Shown: positions 11,996 to 25,089 of the stretch, piece after piece | How positions within the stretch are numbered: the stretch's first letter is position 1 | Layout of the letters: each line of letters opens with the position of its first letter | Position numbers and translations under genes: made by a program | Notes under the pieces: model-generated | What the model was told of the DNA's origin: nothing | What the model saw: only the letters and a program-made list of their open reading frames with translations | Database searches by the model: none | From: Ptychodera flava | Taxonomy: Eukaryota; Hemichordata; Enteropneusta; Ptychoderidae | DNA: 64,000 nucleotides | Assembly: GCF_041260155.1 (NCBI RefSeq) | Contig: NC_091947.1 | Span: 32,808,032 to 32,872,031 of the forward strand | Direction of reading: 5' to 3'

Positions 11996-13149
11996 TGTAG
12001 CTATATATGGTATGTCGCTTAAATTTCTGCTGCCAGAGATGGTGGAGAATTGTCTGAAAAATATCTTTCTCTATTTTCTAGCAAAATGTTACTACATGAT
12101 CTTAACACTGCCTTTCCGAACGAGTTGCACACACTTTGTACCATGCCAGTGAACACACAAAATTCTCTGTGAAATAATAGGAAAAGTTGACAGTTTTTTA
12201 ACGATTTGAACAAAGTAACCTACCTGTCAAAAGTGTGTAAAGTTACTTTAAAAAGAATGCCAACAATACGGTACTACTTGAAAACTCGACGCACTGGCAG
12301 CTCAGTTCTCTTGTACCTTGTACTTAAAACAATCAGGCCTCCGTCGACTATAACTTCTATAGTCATTCTTTGCTGCCAATGGCAACTTTACCCAACCGTG
12401 GAGAACTCTGCGACTATCTTCAGAAGCCAGTCTGACACCCCTTTAGGTAAGAAGCCTCATCAATTAGGAAATCTTATCAGTGAAAGGAATTATTGTAGGT
12501 CCGTAGATCAGCCCAATGAATTTATTTTTTGTCTACTAAAGCTTGTTCTCTTTTTGTACCTACTATAGCGACGGGTTCTAACCTTATATTACTCCAAACA
12601 AATCTCGTCAGTCAAAGGAACTATTGTAGGTCTGTAGATAGGCGCCGAAGGTATTCTATGCGAACAATACTATGAAACATGTGTGGGTGGATGATATTAA
12701 AACACAAAATGGCGCCGATTTATCTTTATTTGTCAAAAGTTTGAAGTTGTTTGAAAAATTAAACTCCATCAGTGTCGTTAACTTCACACACTGTTCAGTA
12801 ACATTAGATTTTGAACACGACCAAACATCAGACGTGGTTAGACTGAATTTCCAATCGACGAATAAATTCATCCTGATGACATATCCATAAACATTTATAG
12901 ATATCTAACTTGTGAAATCAATCAATACATGTTAGAGCTAGCCAAATTGAATACCAAAGATCAGCACCTTTTTTCAATAAACCTTCTTATTATTCTCAGG
13001 CAGTTAACCATAGTAAAATCTTATCTTGGGCAATGGATTCGCTGCATGTGTGATTTGATGTCCGCCCCATTTTCACAAGTCTTATACCCTGTATTACTTT
13101 TCTGAGTAAAAATAATTATATAATTATTTAAGGCTTACAATTTTGTATT

Positions 13150-13646
13150 GTCTATTTACAATTTTGTATTGTCTGTATTGTCTATTTCACCGCGTTATTG
13201 ACATTCAAATCATTGAATGGCCTCGCACCCCCTTATTTGACTGACGTTTTTCATCGAATTTCATCAAACACCCGTAATGCCAGTCATGGAAATTTGTATG
13301 TTCCAAAATTCAAGACTGCCACAGGTCAAAAGTCTTTCTCTTTCCGTGCTGCGAGTACTTGGAATACAATTCCCCCTGCGATTAGAAATATCTCAACTTT
13401 ACCCACTTTAAAGTAAAGTTGCGAGATTATCTTATGACGAAGTTTACAAATGAGGGTTCAGATTTAGATTAATTTATTTTCTTTTGTTGTAATGAAGATG
13501 TTACTCATCCTTATTTTGAACACTTGCTGTATGTACATGTACATTGTATTTGCTATTTATACGCATGTACTTTTTTCGAGCTCTCAGAGGGCTCTGATGT
13601 AAATTACAATTTGATTTGTAACTCAGATTACCCTCTTTAAATAAAG

Positions 13647-13696
<50 letters not shown>
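13150..13696 (+). mobile_element. 5'-truncated LINE (CR1/L2/Jockey-like) end
   Basis: Residues encoded at 13198-13413 match the C-terminal tail of non-LTR retrotransposon ORF2 proteins: KSLNGLAPPYLTDVFHR, later SFSFRAASTWNTIPPAIRN. The frame is broken once near 13400, after which the expected LRDYL-type ending and stop continue in another frame. A short 3' UTR then ends in ATAAAG plus (ATA)n, a typical LINE tail. The insertion sits where repeat unit L1 should continue past the TTTAAGGCT block, so part of that unit is missing after it. Confidence 0.85.
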
Positions 13697-13697
<1 letters not shown>

Positions 13698-16600
13698 GGT
13701 TCCAAACGGACACCTTTATCCAAAGATTGACTTAACTCTCAGGAGCTCATGTTCATTCCCATCGTTGTTTTCAACCAATTTTTGGCCGCAAATGCCCATC
13801 ACAAGCCTTCTACCAAAAGTCTTAAAAAACATCATTTATCAATATCATGTATGTTCTTCCGTTTATGGCGTACGGACGTTAAATAGCATGCAAATGCGTG
13901 ATATGAGCTTGGCTTTGACGTAGCTTCCATATTCAAAATCGTATTCGATTTGAATATATCGGCCAACATTCAAATACCACATCTGTCATCGGTTTGTGTG
14001 TGGTTTTTTGTTTGTTTGTTTGGTTTTTTTAATTTTTTGTTTGTTATTGTTTTTGTCTTTGGTTTGTTTGACAGACAAGTAAATCCGCAAGTATCTAAGT
14101 AAAAAAAATGATACTTCCTACATCTCTTTCTTTGTCTCTCACGTCTGCGTGACTTCACCCTGTCTCAGTCCTCTGTCCGTATCTCTTTCCAAGCTGCGCC
14201 TCTCACTTTGAATCTCTCAATCTGTCCATTTCTGTTTCTGTCGCCTCTACATACCACTCTGAAGCAATCGTCCCCATGAATTTATTTTTTGTTTTCTACA
14301 AAAGCTTTGTCTTTCTGTTTAACCTAGTATGGCGACATTCTCGAACCTTATATATACCAAACGTCACAAAGTCGTCTAGACTGTGAGTAGCATTCTATAC
14401 ACTATGAAAGTACAGTATCGAGTCATGTGCGTTTTCTCTCCGCCACTGTACCGTCTCGCACAGAATGATTCGATAAAGTGTTGTTGGAAATTACTGATTA
14501 CAACGGCGTCACACATTACCTGTCTATTTTTACCTTATTGTCGTCTGCTTGATTGATTGAATGTATATTTAGTTGCGATGGATAACTTTTGATTCAATGA
14601 AAACAAGGAAACTTATACTTTCTTCAAGTAGCATATAAATTGTGACCGTATGTCCTTATTTCGAATGCCGGTTCCAGTGACAAATTTGGCGAAACACGAG
14701 TACAGTAAAAAAGCATCTTTCATCGTGACGTCATCTTTTTTCAAAAAAAGCATAAGTAAAGTGGTTAATTTGATGTTGCAGGTAATTCACCTTTTTACCT
14801 ATATGGCGTGTCTCTTACATTTCTGCTGCACATATGGTGGAGAATTGCCTAAACAAATCTCATACTCTGTTTTCTAGCACAATAATACTATATAATTTAA
14901 ACACTGTACTTCCTAAAAACCTTAATTTTCACGTGGTCACAAACGAGTTGCACGCACGTAGTACAAGTGGGCACGCAAGAGTTCTCCGTCTCATACTTTG
15001 GTAGGGCTAAAGTTTTTTAACAATGTGAAAAAATATCTACCTTCCCAAAGTGTGTAACGCTACGGACAAAAGTATGCCGATGCCAACAATACGGTACTAC
15101 TTGAAAACTCGACGCACTGGCAGCTCAGTTCTCTTGTACCTTTGTATATACTAAACACATCTTAAAGTTCTATTTATATTTAGTTATTCTTGTTGCCAAT
15201 GGCAACTTTACCAACCCTGGAGAACTCTGCGACTATCTTCAGAAGCCAGTCTGACACCCCTTTAGGTTAGAAGCCTCATCAATTAGGAAATCTTATCAGT
15301 GAAAGGAATTATTGTAGGTCCGTAGATCAGCCCAATGAATTTATTTTTTTTTCTACTAAAGCTTGGTCTTTTTTGTACCAACCATGGCGACGGGCCCTAA
15401 CCTTATATTATTCCAAACAAATCTTATCAGTCAAAGGAACTATTGTAGGTCTGTAGATAGGCACCGAAGGTATTCCATGCGAACAATACTATGAAGCATG
15501 TGTGGGTGGATGACATAATTAACATAAAATGGCGCCGATTTATCTTTATTTGTCAAAAGTTTGAACTTGTTTGAAAAGTTAAACTCTATCAGTGTTGTTA
15601 ACTTCACACACTGTTCAGTAATATTAGATTTTGATCACGACCAAACATCAGACAAGGTTAGACTGAATTTCCAGATTGACGAATAAATTCATCCTGATGA
15701 CATATCCATAAACATTTATAGATATCTAACTTGTGAAATCAATCAATACATGTTAGAGCTAGTCAAATTGAATACAAAGATCAGCATCTTTTTTCAATAA
15801 CCTTATTATTATTCTCAGGCAGTTAACCATAGTAAAATCGTATCTTGGGCATTGAATTCGCTGCATGTGTGATTTGATGTCCGCCTCATTTTCACTTATA
15901 CCCTGTATTACTTTTCTGAGTAAAAGTAATTATGTAATTATTTAAGGCTGACAATTTTTTTCGTAACTGGTTATTTGCAGTCCGAATCTTTACAAGAAAA
16001 TACACAAAAAGCAGCAAGGCAGAGCTATTTTCTCCCAACATGATGCCAATAATTGTCGGGCAATCAATTACGGATGTTATCAACGATTGTATGCCCAAGG
16101 ATTCCGAATTGATGTCTTTTATTACAAAAAGCAGCACATAGAGTTCGCTCTTTCTTATGCACTTTCTTTAATGTTGGCGAAGATTCCATATTAATCAACA
16201 TTTTCTCTGACTACCATTTATGACTTTTACTTAATACTTATTAGCTTCAAACTACTACTTACTTAACTAAACTAATTTAAAACTTCTAGTTTTGGGTACT
16301 AGTTTTCCGTTTCAGGTAATAATATCGGACACTACATAAACAAACAGGATAATAGGGTGTGTTTACAAAAATACAAAATATCAAACAGTGTATAGAAAGA
16401 GTCAGCTAATGAAGCTTTCTGGACATATTTTAGAACATCTATAAATTATTGTTAATATTATATATTAAACAGAATATACGTTTCTATTAAGGATGACTGT
16501 CCACCTTTGAGATCTTAAAAGACGACCCTTCACGAAGGACACTTTTACCACTCCGACACAGGTTTCTCCGTATGTAGATTGATTGCTTTCCACGGTGCAT

Positions 16601-16879
16601 TCTAATTCCATGGCGCACACAATTTTACAAATTTATCCGATTTCTTTTGTGTGCTGTCTTAAATTTTAAAATAATACAACAATTTTATAAATGTGTTACT
16701 CCAAACACTATTCCGAAAAAGCAACTACTTTTAGTAAATTTTAACAGAGCCGTTGCTATTCGTTTGACGCCAATTTATTTAGACACATTTTCTGAGCGGC
16801 CGAGTTGCTGTAAAGTAATTTTCACCGGGGCTCCTTCAGGAATAAAATCAAAATAACTAAAGATCACAAAATATGTTAA

Positions 16880-16934
<55 letters not shown>

Positions 16935-17356
16935 CTGTTGCGTGTGTGTACAGGGGATATTCCTTCAGATTTAGTCTTTCAAGTTACATTGATGGTGTAT
17001 AAACTAGTGTTTTGTATGATATCTGTAGGTAGGGCATTCCAAATTTTAGACCCTCGGAATAAAACCTACGTTGATCAGCGTTAGAAAGACATCGGCGTTG
17101 CACAAAAGAGTCCTGGCGATACGTAGATCGTGTGTAACGATAATGAACACTACTATTGAGAGTGAACAGGCGGGATCAGTATTGTGAACAAATTTCATTC
17201 ATGTATTTAAACATCATTAAATTGCCACAAAGTAAACACATTACGATGTCTAATCGACGTAATAGATGAAAATACATCTTGTGAATGAAAAGCATTAACT
17301 TATAAAAAGTTATAATAATGATACCTGCCAAATTTTAATGTAAAAGGCTTTCTAAA
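13697..17356. repeat. Repeat unit L2 of ~3.6 kb array
   Basis: Full unit, from GGTTCCAAACGGACACC to the next copy of the same phrase. It includes the landmarks of L1 plus a (GA)n tract at 16882-16932 followed by ACAGGGGATATTCC. On the minus strand at about 16500-16620 a frame reads ELECTVESNQSTYGETCVG; the paralogous unit at 56.97-57.17 kb keeps the same frame open with ELECTVASNQSTY. On the plus strand at 16030-16200 a second shared frame (MMPII.GQSI) is broken here. No family recognised. Confidence 0.6.
16882..16932. repeat. (GA)n microsatellite
   Basis: About 25 GA dinucleotides. The paralogous site at 57411 has a GA tract joined to a GT tract. Confidence 0.97.
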
Positions 17357-19747
17357 GGTTCCAAACAGACACCTTTGTATCCTAAGATTGACTAAACTCT
17401 CAGGAACTTATGTTCATTCCCATCGTGGTTTTCAACCAATTTTTTGCAGCATCTGATTGACACAAACCTTCTGCCAAAATTCGTCAAAACCCCATTTATC
17501 AATATGATGGTTGTTCTTCCGTTTATGGCGTACGGACATTACATAGCATGCAAATGGCGTGGTATGAGCTTCGCTAAGACATACCTTCCATACCCAGAAT
17601 CCTATTCGATTTGATTGTATCGGTCAACGTTCATCAAATACTAACTACTGTCATCGGTTTGTGTTGGGGTTTTTGTTCGTTTTGTTTTGTTTTGTTTTTG
17701 TTTTTTGTTTGTTTGTTTTTTTGGGGGGGTGTTTGACAGACAAGTAAATCCACCATTAGCTATGTAAAACAATTGATACTTCCCACATCGCTTTCTTTGT
17801 ATCTCACGTCTGCGTACTTCACTCTGTCTAAGTCCTCTGTCCGTGTCTCTTTTTAAGCTTCCCCTCTCACTTTGAGTCTCTCACTCTGTCCATTTCTGTT
17901 TCTGTCGCCTCTATATACCACTCTGAAAGAATCATCTCCATGAATTTGTTTTTGTTTTCTACAAAAGCTTGGTCTCTCTTTTGTACCTAGTATGGCGACA
18001 AGCTCTACCCTATTATTACCCCAAACGTCATACAATCGTCTAGACTGTGAGTAGCAGTCTATACCTATTAAAGTACATTATCAAGTCATGTGAGTTTCGT
18101 CTCGCGCAGAATGATCCGATAAAGTGTTGAGCTGGAAATTATTGGTTAGGCCAAAGTAATTAAATTCTTTATTTTGCGTCCCCACCCGCTTAGGTTTTTA
18201 AGGTTTTCATGAAAACACTCACAGTGTATTTGAATAGGAAATTTTAGGACATGACCGCTTAGCTTTTCAGAACTATGTTACAATTTTTTTTATTTGCTGC
18301 AATCAAATTACATTGTGTTAATTTTCTTGTGTGTGTTTTTCAGTTGCTTAGACACGTACCTTTTTCCATTTAGAGTGGATGCAAAACAAAGAATTTCATT
18401 ACTTTGGCCTTAGTCACTCATCACCTGTTTATTTTTTCCTTAATGTCGTCTGCTTGATTGTTTGAGTGTATTTTTAGTTGCGATGGATAACTTTTGATTC
18501 AATGAAAACAAGGATAACTCCTACTTTCTTCAAGTAGTATATAAATTGTGACCGCCAGTCGTTGATTCCGAGTACGGGTTCCAGTGACAAATCTGGCAAA
18601 AGAAGTGCACAGTAAAATAGCCTCTTTCATCGTGACCTCATTTTACAAGAAGCATATATCAACCAGGCAATTTGATGTGCCAGCTGATTCAGCGTTTTAT
18701 CCACCTAGTGTGTTGTTCTAATTTCTGCTGCCAGAGATGTTGGAGAATTGCCTGAAAAATCTCTCTCTCTATTTTCTAGCACAAAGTCACTATATCATCT
18801 AAACACTGGGCTTTTCCGAAGGAGTTGCACGCACGTTGTACCATACCAGGGACCTGTAACAGTTTTCCGTGTAAGAATACGGTACGGTTAACAGTTTTTT
18901 TACAATTTGAACAAAGTAACCTACCTACCCAAAGTGTGTAACGTTACGGTCAAAAGTATGCCGATTCCAGGGATACGGTACTACTTGGAAACTCGGCGCA
19001 ATGGCAGCTCAGTTCTCTTGTCCTCTCGAACTGAACACATTCAGGCTTCCGTCAACTGTAACCTCTATTTATATGTAGTTATTCTTGCTGTCAATGACAA
19101 CTTTACCCAACCGTGGAGAACTCTGCAACTGTCTTCAGAAGCCAGCTGACACCCTTTTGATCAGAAGCCTCATCAATAAGGAAGACTACAAATCTTATCA
19201 GTGAAAGGAACTGTGCTGGCTGCGTATAGGCTTCAAAGGTATTCCATTCTTACTGTGCTCTGAAACATATGGCTGGATGATAAAATTAACACAGTGCTGA
19301 TTGACGATATTCTAGGGAGTCCATAATAAGTTTGAACGAGCAATTAATTTACCTCCCACTGCACTGCGAAGACTTTATATACAGCATTATGCCTTTACCT
19401 CAGGTAAGTTTTTATTTTAAACTTCTCTTTAGTTTTATCGTTTTATTCTCAATCAGTTGTATTATATTTTTAACCAATACCACATAGATATCAGTTTTTT
19501 ACGAAAATATTAGCCGCCTCTGATGACTACATTTTGTCGTCTGCCAGTGCTGAGACAGCCTGTCGGCCGAAACTAAGTTCCGTTTCGTAAAAAATTTTTC
19601 CAATTTGAATATGCAAGAAAATGTACAGTTGAGAGTTATATCACTGATATCATCTCCTACCGCGTCAAGGTAGTTTTTGCCATATTCAGTTTCAAAATGT
19701 TGAAATCCTGTGAATGTCCATTGCCACTGTATTGTATTGTATTGCAT
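17357..19747. repeat. Repeat unit L3, ends in (TATTG)n
   Basis: Third direct unit of the left cluster, shortened: after the landmark GTGTAACGTTACGG it diverges into a block ending TGCCACTGTATTGTATTGTATTG at 19730-19745. The unit at 57897-60024 has the same arrangement and a longer pentanucleotide run. A frame at 19560-19600 includes GACAGCCTGTCGGCCGAAAC, which resembles Penelope-type ends. Interrupted by a Harbinger-like MITE at 18149. Confidence 0.6.
18149..18409. mobile_element. PIF/Harbinger-like MITE with TTA TSD
   Basis: 261 bp with ends GGCCAAAGTAAT / ATTACTTTGGCC and target duplication TTA on both sides (18146-18148, 18410-18412). The paralogous units read straight through (ATTGATTACAACGGCGTCACTC at 58680). 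TWA duplications and GG(S)CC-type ends are characteristic of PIF/Harbinger elements. Confidence 0.85.
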
Positions 19748-20324
19748 TTATGGTAGAAAGACAGGGAAGGGCTCAATCAATAGTTTAGTCGGGTCGGAAG
19801 GTAGGGTTCCCATGCACCCCATGGATGTATTTTTTAACCTACATTTTGTAATCCTTAGGGTCTATATTTAATGAATTTTGATGTTCCCAAAATCAAATCG
19901 TGTCCCATGGGGTTCATTTGGCGCCATCTTTGCCGCCATCTTGGCCGCCATCTTGGATTTCAACAATGGGGTAGGGGTCACGTATCTACCGCTCGACGGA
20001 AACAGAAACAATAAAATACTATAAACGTTACATTTTAGAAAGCCAAGATCATGGCCTTTTCATTGATATATAACTTAATAGGGATTAATTAATATTCGAA
20101 CGTCGATTAGACTTTATATCGGTCATTGGCCGTAAATCGTAAAATTTGCGAAATTTCACACCCAATAATTAAGTTCCCGTTCCTCCAAACAATTTTTCAT
20201 AAGGTATTTATATATTTTTTGGAAGAACTCAGTGCAATAAACAAGAAAAACAACATTAAAAGTATGTGTCTTGAGATTTAGTGGGTGCATGAGCTTGTTT
20301 TCTTATTACGCGGTATGCCATATA

Positions 20325-21350
20325 TCCGTGTGTAACATAAGGGGTAGGGGTAATGTTTCCCTTTCTGTTTCGAATCATGAATGATGAAACCATAAAAATG
20401 TTACATTTTTGAAAGTGCTGCATCAGACCTTTCTAAAAATATATAGATTTATGGGGAAAAGTTGCATATTTAAAAGTTACAAAGCTTAAACCTTTCGGTT
20501 TGTGTCGATTTTAAGTGATTTTTTAAGAACGAAATTACAACATATGGGGTAGGGGTAATGTTTCCCTTTCTGCCTCGAACATGAATTACGAAACAATATA
20601 AATGTTATACTGTTTGAAAGCTCTGGAATGGGCCTTTCAAACATGTATAGTTTTATTGGGAAAAGTCCATATTTTAAACTTACAAAGCTTATGCCTTTCA
20701 GTTTGTGTAAATTTTAAGTGATTTTTTAAGGACGAAATTACAACATATGGGGTAGGGGTAATGTTTCCTTTCTGCCTCGAACCATGAATTACGAAACCAT
20801 ATAAATGTTATACTGTTTGAAAGCTCTGAAATGGGCCTTTCCAAACATGTATAGTTTTATTGGGAAAAGTCCATATTTTAAACTTACAAAGCTTAAACCT
20901 TTCGGTTTGTGTCAATTTTAAGTCATTTTTTTAAACAAAATTTTAATATAAGGGGTAGGGGTAATGTTTCCCGTTCTGCCTTGAACCATGAATTATGAAA
21001 CCATATAAATGTTATACCGTTTGAAAGCTCTGACATTGGCCTTGCCAAACATGTGTAGTTTTATTGGGAAAAATCCATATTTTAAAGTTACAAAGCTTGT
21101 GCCTTTCAGTTTGTGTCAATTTTAAGTGATTTTTTAAACAAAATTATAATATAAGGGGTAGGGGTAATATTTCCCGTTCTGCCTTGAACCATGAATTATG
21201 AAACCATATAAATGTTATACTGTTTGAAAGCTCTGAAATTGGCCTTTTCAAACATGTATAGTTTTATTGGGGAAAGTTGCATATTTGAAAGTTACAAAGC
21301 TTAAGCCGTCCAGTTTGTGTCAATTTTAAGTGATTTTTTTGAACAATATG
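20325..21350. repeat. Five ~205 bp tandem repeats, left arm
   Basis: Each unit opens with GGGGTAGGGGTAATGTTTCC and continues through ATAAATGTTATACTGTTTGA to a TTTAAGTGATTTTT end. Starts lie near 20340, 20546, 20750, 20950 and 21157. The same five units appear inverted in the right arm at 25090-26125. Confidence 0.92.
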
Positions 21351-21639
21351 CACAAAACAGTTAGTCTGTTGGCCAGGTATCGAAATCATCCCCTCTAAGG
21401 CATTTTACCCACTATGATTTTCTGTTAGCTAGTATTCTCAGCTGTCATAATCTGCTTATTTTCCATTTTACTGATGGTGTGTGAGAGTGTAACGACTTGT
21501 TTGTGAAGGGCTGTCACGCCCTCCGTAGTAAAATAGGAATGGGTTAGGGGTAACATATTTACCGCTAGTCGGAAACAAAAACAAAAAAGTACCATAAACA
21601 ATACATTCTTAGAAAGCCCAGATATAAGCTTTTTACTTT

Positions 21640-24540
21640 TTTGATAATTATTCGACTTTAGATGGCGCCAATATTCCGTATGTACATGGCGGTCAGCAGC
21701 TGAATCATTCACATAACGAACGTTGATATGGCCTGAAACTTCGGTAAATTCATTCAAGCAAACTCTTGTTTGATTAAGTTGATAGTTTTCCTTTCTTTTT
21801 ATTTCGAGTATTTGCCATGGCATGACTGAAACGAACCTTGAAACGAAGGCTGTACGTATCTATATTAGTCCGAGCCTGAGCGTGATCTGAGAGCAAACAG
21901 ATCCGCAGATAATGCGAACGATCGCAACCGTTACCAACAGACTCATTATGCAGAGCCATGCCCAAAACGCCCAACCATACTTGGCACTAATCATGATCCC
22001 AGTCCATTTCGAGCCGGGCTTTAAGGGAAGTGCAGTGGCCTTTGAAAGACCCTTTGGTTTGGTTTGTACCGTAGTATAGGAAGAAAACCCGACCTGTCGT
22101 CGTTGCTGTGAATGTTTGTGTTGTTTTTAGCCTCTTTTTTGCCTATTTGAAGAATCGTCTTTGCAGCCTTCCATCCTGCGTTCTGTGTAGCGAGTGTCTT
22201 CGATCGCTCTCTTAAGTTTGCTATGTACAACTGTCTTGAGTCCCGGTGCTTTATTGGGTGTAGAGGTAAATAGTTAGAGATCAGGGTGATAAATTGGTTG
22301 CCGCAGTGTCTTTCCAGGTGTTGCCACTTTTGAAGGAATTCAACACTCGGTATTTTGGCCTGGTAAGTATTCTTTAAGGTGTACCTGTAGGCTACGTGGT
22401 ACTGAATAGGGGCCACTTAGGTTTCAACACATTCGATACTCTTGGCTTTCGCTTATACCCCGTTGTATGAGTAACTGGGATCGGAAATGGGAAAGGCTTA
22501 ATTAATATCCATCTTTGCTAATATTAATTCTCGTTTGGCTTACAGATGGCCACCTCTACTTGTTTCGGTGAAAATTTGACTTTCAATTGGACAAAACATT
22601 GAGTATGACTTTCTTCTGTGTGTTATTTAGGCCTATGAAAAATATGAAATTGCATATATATTGTTGTCAAATATCTCAAATCTTAGATTGTAAGAGATAG
22701 GCTTAGGCTTCCCTGTAATCATACAAATGAGTTAAATGGGAATTTATTGGAGTAGATTACAGTAATCGAAGAGAATGATTGACACTATAGAAAGACCTAT
22801 CTCGGATTGCGGGGACCTAACTATAAAAGAACAGCACAGAATACTTGCCGGATGTATTGACTGTTCATGTATAGTACAGGCTAGTACAACATGGAATGTA
22901 AAACATACAAATCAAAGAAGTGGCAAATTTCTCAACTTTTCACAAAGTTTATATTCCATCATTACTATCAGATTAGGATTTTCCAAATCTATAAATAAGC
23001 TATTACTTGATTACACCTTGATTCAGCATGACCAACATTTTGCATTTGCCACGCAACCAGCCATGCCCGTCCCTGGGATCGCGAACAATGCCTTTAACGA
23101 AGCTATTGAACGCTTTTTGTGAATTGTGTAAGAATGTCCTCTCTGTGGAGTATAATGTGTGAAGCCGTTGTCTAGCTCGCTTGACTCTGATGATTATGTT
23201 GACTTATTTTTTCTCAGCTGCTGGTGGCTGATCTAGCTCGAAAGTTAGATCAATCTAGTCTCTCTGATTCGATCATGCTGGTGGGAATGGTATCTTCAAG
23301 CATTGACCCTAAAACGTCCGTTTGTAGGGTCTTTGCTTCAAAGACGTCAGGGTCTAACATTGGTTAAATGTCATCCATGATAAGAAACTAATGATAGATT
23401 CACTCACAAGGCATTTTAAACATTGAGGTGTCAATGGGAATATAAGCCTTTTTAGTCATTTTCTGAGGTTTGTCTCGCCTTCTTATTGCTTGGTGTAGAG
23501 AGTGTTTGTTCGCCTTCTGTTTACTATTTAGTTGCGTAATTTGAATGCGTTCTGTGACATTTGGCTTTTCGGGTTTTAGTTCCAGAATTATTTTGCTATT
23601 GAATTTTAGTACCTAGTCGAAAATGTAATCCTCATTGGGAGTATATAGTGTTCTGCGTTGTAAAATAATTTCGAAAAATTGGTTATGATCTCTTGTTTTC
23701 TGGTAAGGAAGGTAAAGTGTTGTCGATCCATCTTATCTTATTATGGAGAAGCTATATTGTGGATTAATGGTGATTGGTTTTCAGCGATAAAAGATCTCTC
23801 GTGTTCCCGTGTGGTATTAAAAGTAACACTATTAATAGTGAGCTCTGATTTGCCCAGCGGTCACGTGACTGTGCATGTATTTACGATATACTGTAAAGTT
23901 GGCCATTTCTGTCTCCAAAGTGGGTTTCTTTCACATTGTTTGTATTTTTATCACAAGTTTCAATATACTGATATAATATAGCGATAAACAACCCCTATAA
24001 GTTGGGTACACCACTCGAGCTCGGTTTTGACCATTTCACTCCTTATACACACGACTGAAGTTCGTGCGTATATGTTGTTTACCGGTCAAAACCGTGTGGT
24101 ATCCTTTTAAAGTGGTGCTTTATTGCTTATATATCTCTCGTGATACAATTAAAGAAAAGGGATTGATTGTTGCTGCTGGCATATCAACTTAGCATGACGA
24201 CTATGACATCCAATTTAGTGTTTGTGGGTTTGGAATATATAATTTTTAGATATTATAGCTGTTAACTTTCTTTCCCTAATTTGAGTTTTGAAATGAGTAA
24301 AACGTCTTTTATTAACCACCATTTTAGCTTTTTAGTGCTATTCAATGCCTATAGAGTATTTTTCTATGTTCCTTTTAACAAGTAAATGTCAGTAAAGTAA
24401 CAGAAACTTTTGAGTTTAGGCATATTCACTGCATAATTTTTGAGTTTACCCCATCAAGCCATATCTTGTTGGAAAAACAACTGCGTTAGTGTTTCAGAGA
24501 TATGATATTTATGTGGCTTCCTTATTCGCTGCGTTTGGTA
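21640..24540. other. Middle of the inverted-arm element, broken frames
   Basis: Holds several reading-frame fragments of 60-130 residues, mostly on the minus strand between about 21.9 and 23.8 kb, with protein-like composition but no domain I recognise. They look like remains of one or more genes with several breaks. I make no functional call. Confidence 0.4.
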
Positions 24541-24930
24541 GGAGAGGAAACATTACCCATACCCCTATCCCTTAAATGTATATTATAGAGGGATGTACGG
24601 CATACCATATATTAGGTAAACAATCGACACACCCCATAAGTCTCAAGAAGATACACTCTTTTAATGTTTTTTACTTCTCTATTGCATTAAGTTCTTTCAA
24701 ATGATATATAAATACCTTGTAAAAGATGTTCGGAGGAACATGAACTTAATTATTGGGTTTGAAATTAAGCAAATTTTACAATTTACATTTCATGTCCGAT
24801 ATAAAATCTAATCGATTTTTCAATATCGATTTATCCCCATTTAGTTGTATACCAATGGTAAGGGGATTATCTGGGCTTTCTAAGAATGTATTGTTTATGG
24901 TACTTTTTTGTTTTTCCCCTAACCCATTCC
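24541..24930. repeat. Diverged internal copy of the terminal block
   Basis: Reads in the same order as 26095-26480 (CATTACCC..CCCTA, then GGCATACC, then CTTAATTATTGGGT, then CTTTCTAA.AATGTA) but with many differences. A shorter counterpart at 21541-21660 mirrors 19971-20075. The element therefore contains an older second set of its own subterminal sequence. Confidence 0.75.
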
Positions 24931-25089
24931 TATTTTACTACGGAGGGCGTGACAGCCCTTCACAAACACTATCACACACCATCAGTTAAATGGAAAACAA
25001 GCAGATTATGACAGCTGAGAATACTAGCTAACAGAAAATCATAGTGGGTAAAATGCCTTAGAGGGAATGATTTCGATACCTGGCCAACG

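Larger units (their letters stand above)
9640..13149. repeat. Repeat unit L1 of ~3.6 kb array
   Basis: First of three direct units in the left cluster, recognisable by an ordered set of landmarks: a pyrimidine-rich ~200 nt tract after GACAGACAAGTAAATCCGCC, a GGTTCCAGTGACAA motif, a GTGTGTAA..GTTAC block, a segment reading ATGAAACATGTGTGGGTGG, and a CTTATACCCTGTATTAC block. It is interrupted by nested hAT-like elements (10376-11995). One frame at 12672-12887 is open for 72 residues and looks protein-like, but the other copies are closed here. Function unknown; possibly decayed tandem gene copies. Confidence 0.6.

Noticed and set aside
12672-12887. Leucine-rich-repeat-like peptide suggesting an NLR gene
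   Set aside because: The resemblance is only to general leucine spacing and the frame is closed in the two other units, so no family call is made.
20325-21350. Regular ~205 bp repeats considered as a CRISPR-like array
   Set aside because: Repeats are adjacent and similar over their whole length with no unique spacers; this is a eukaryotic transposon arm.
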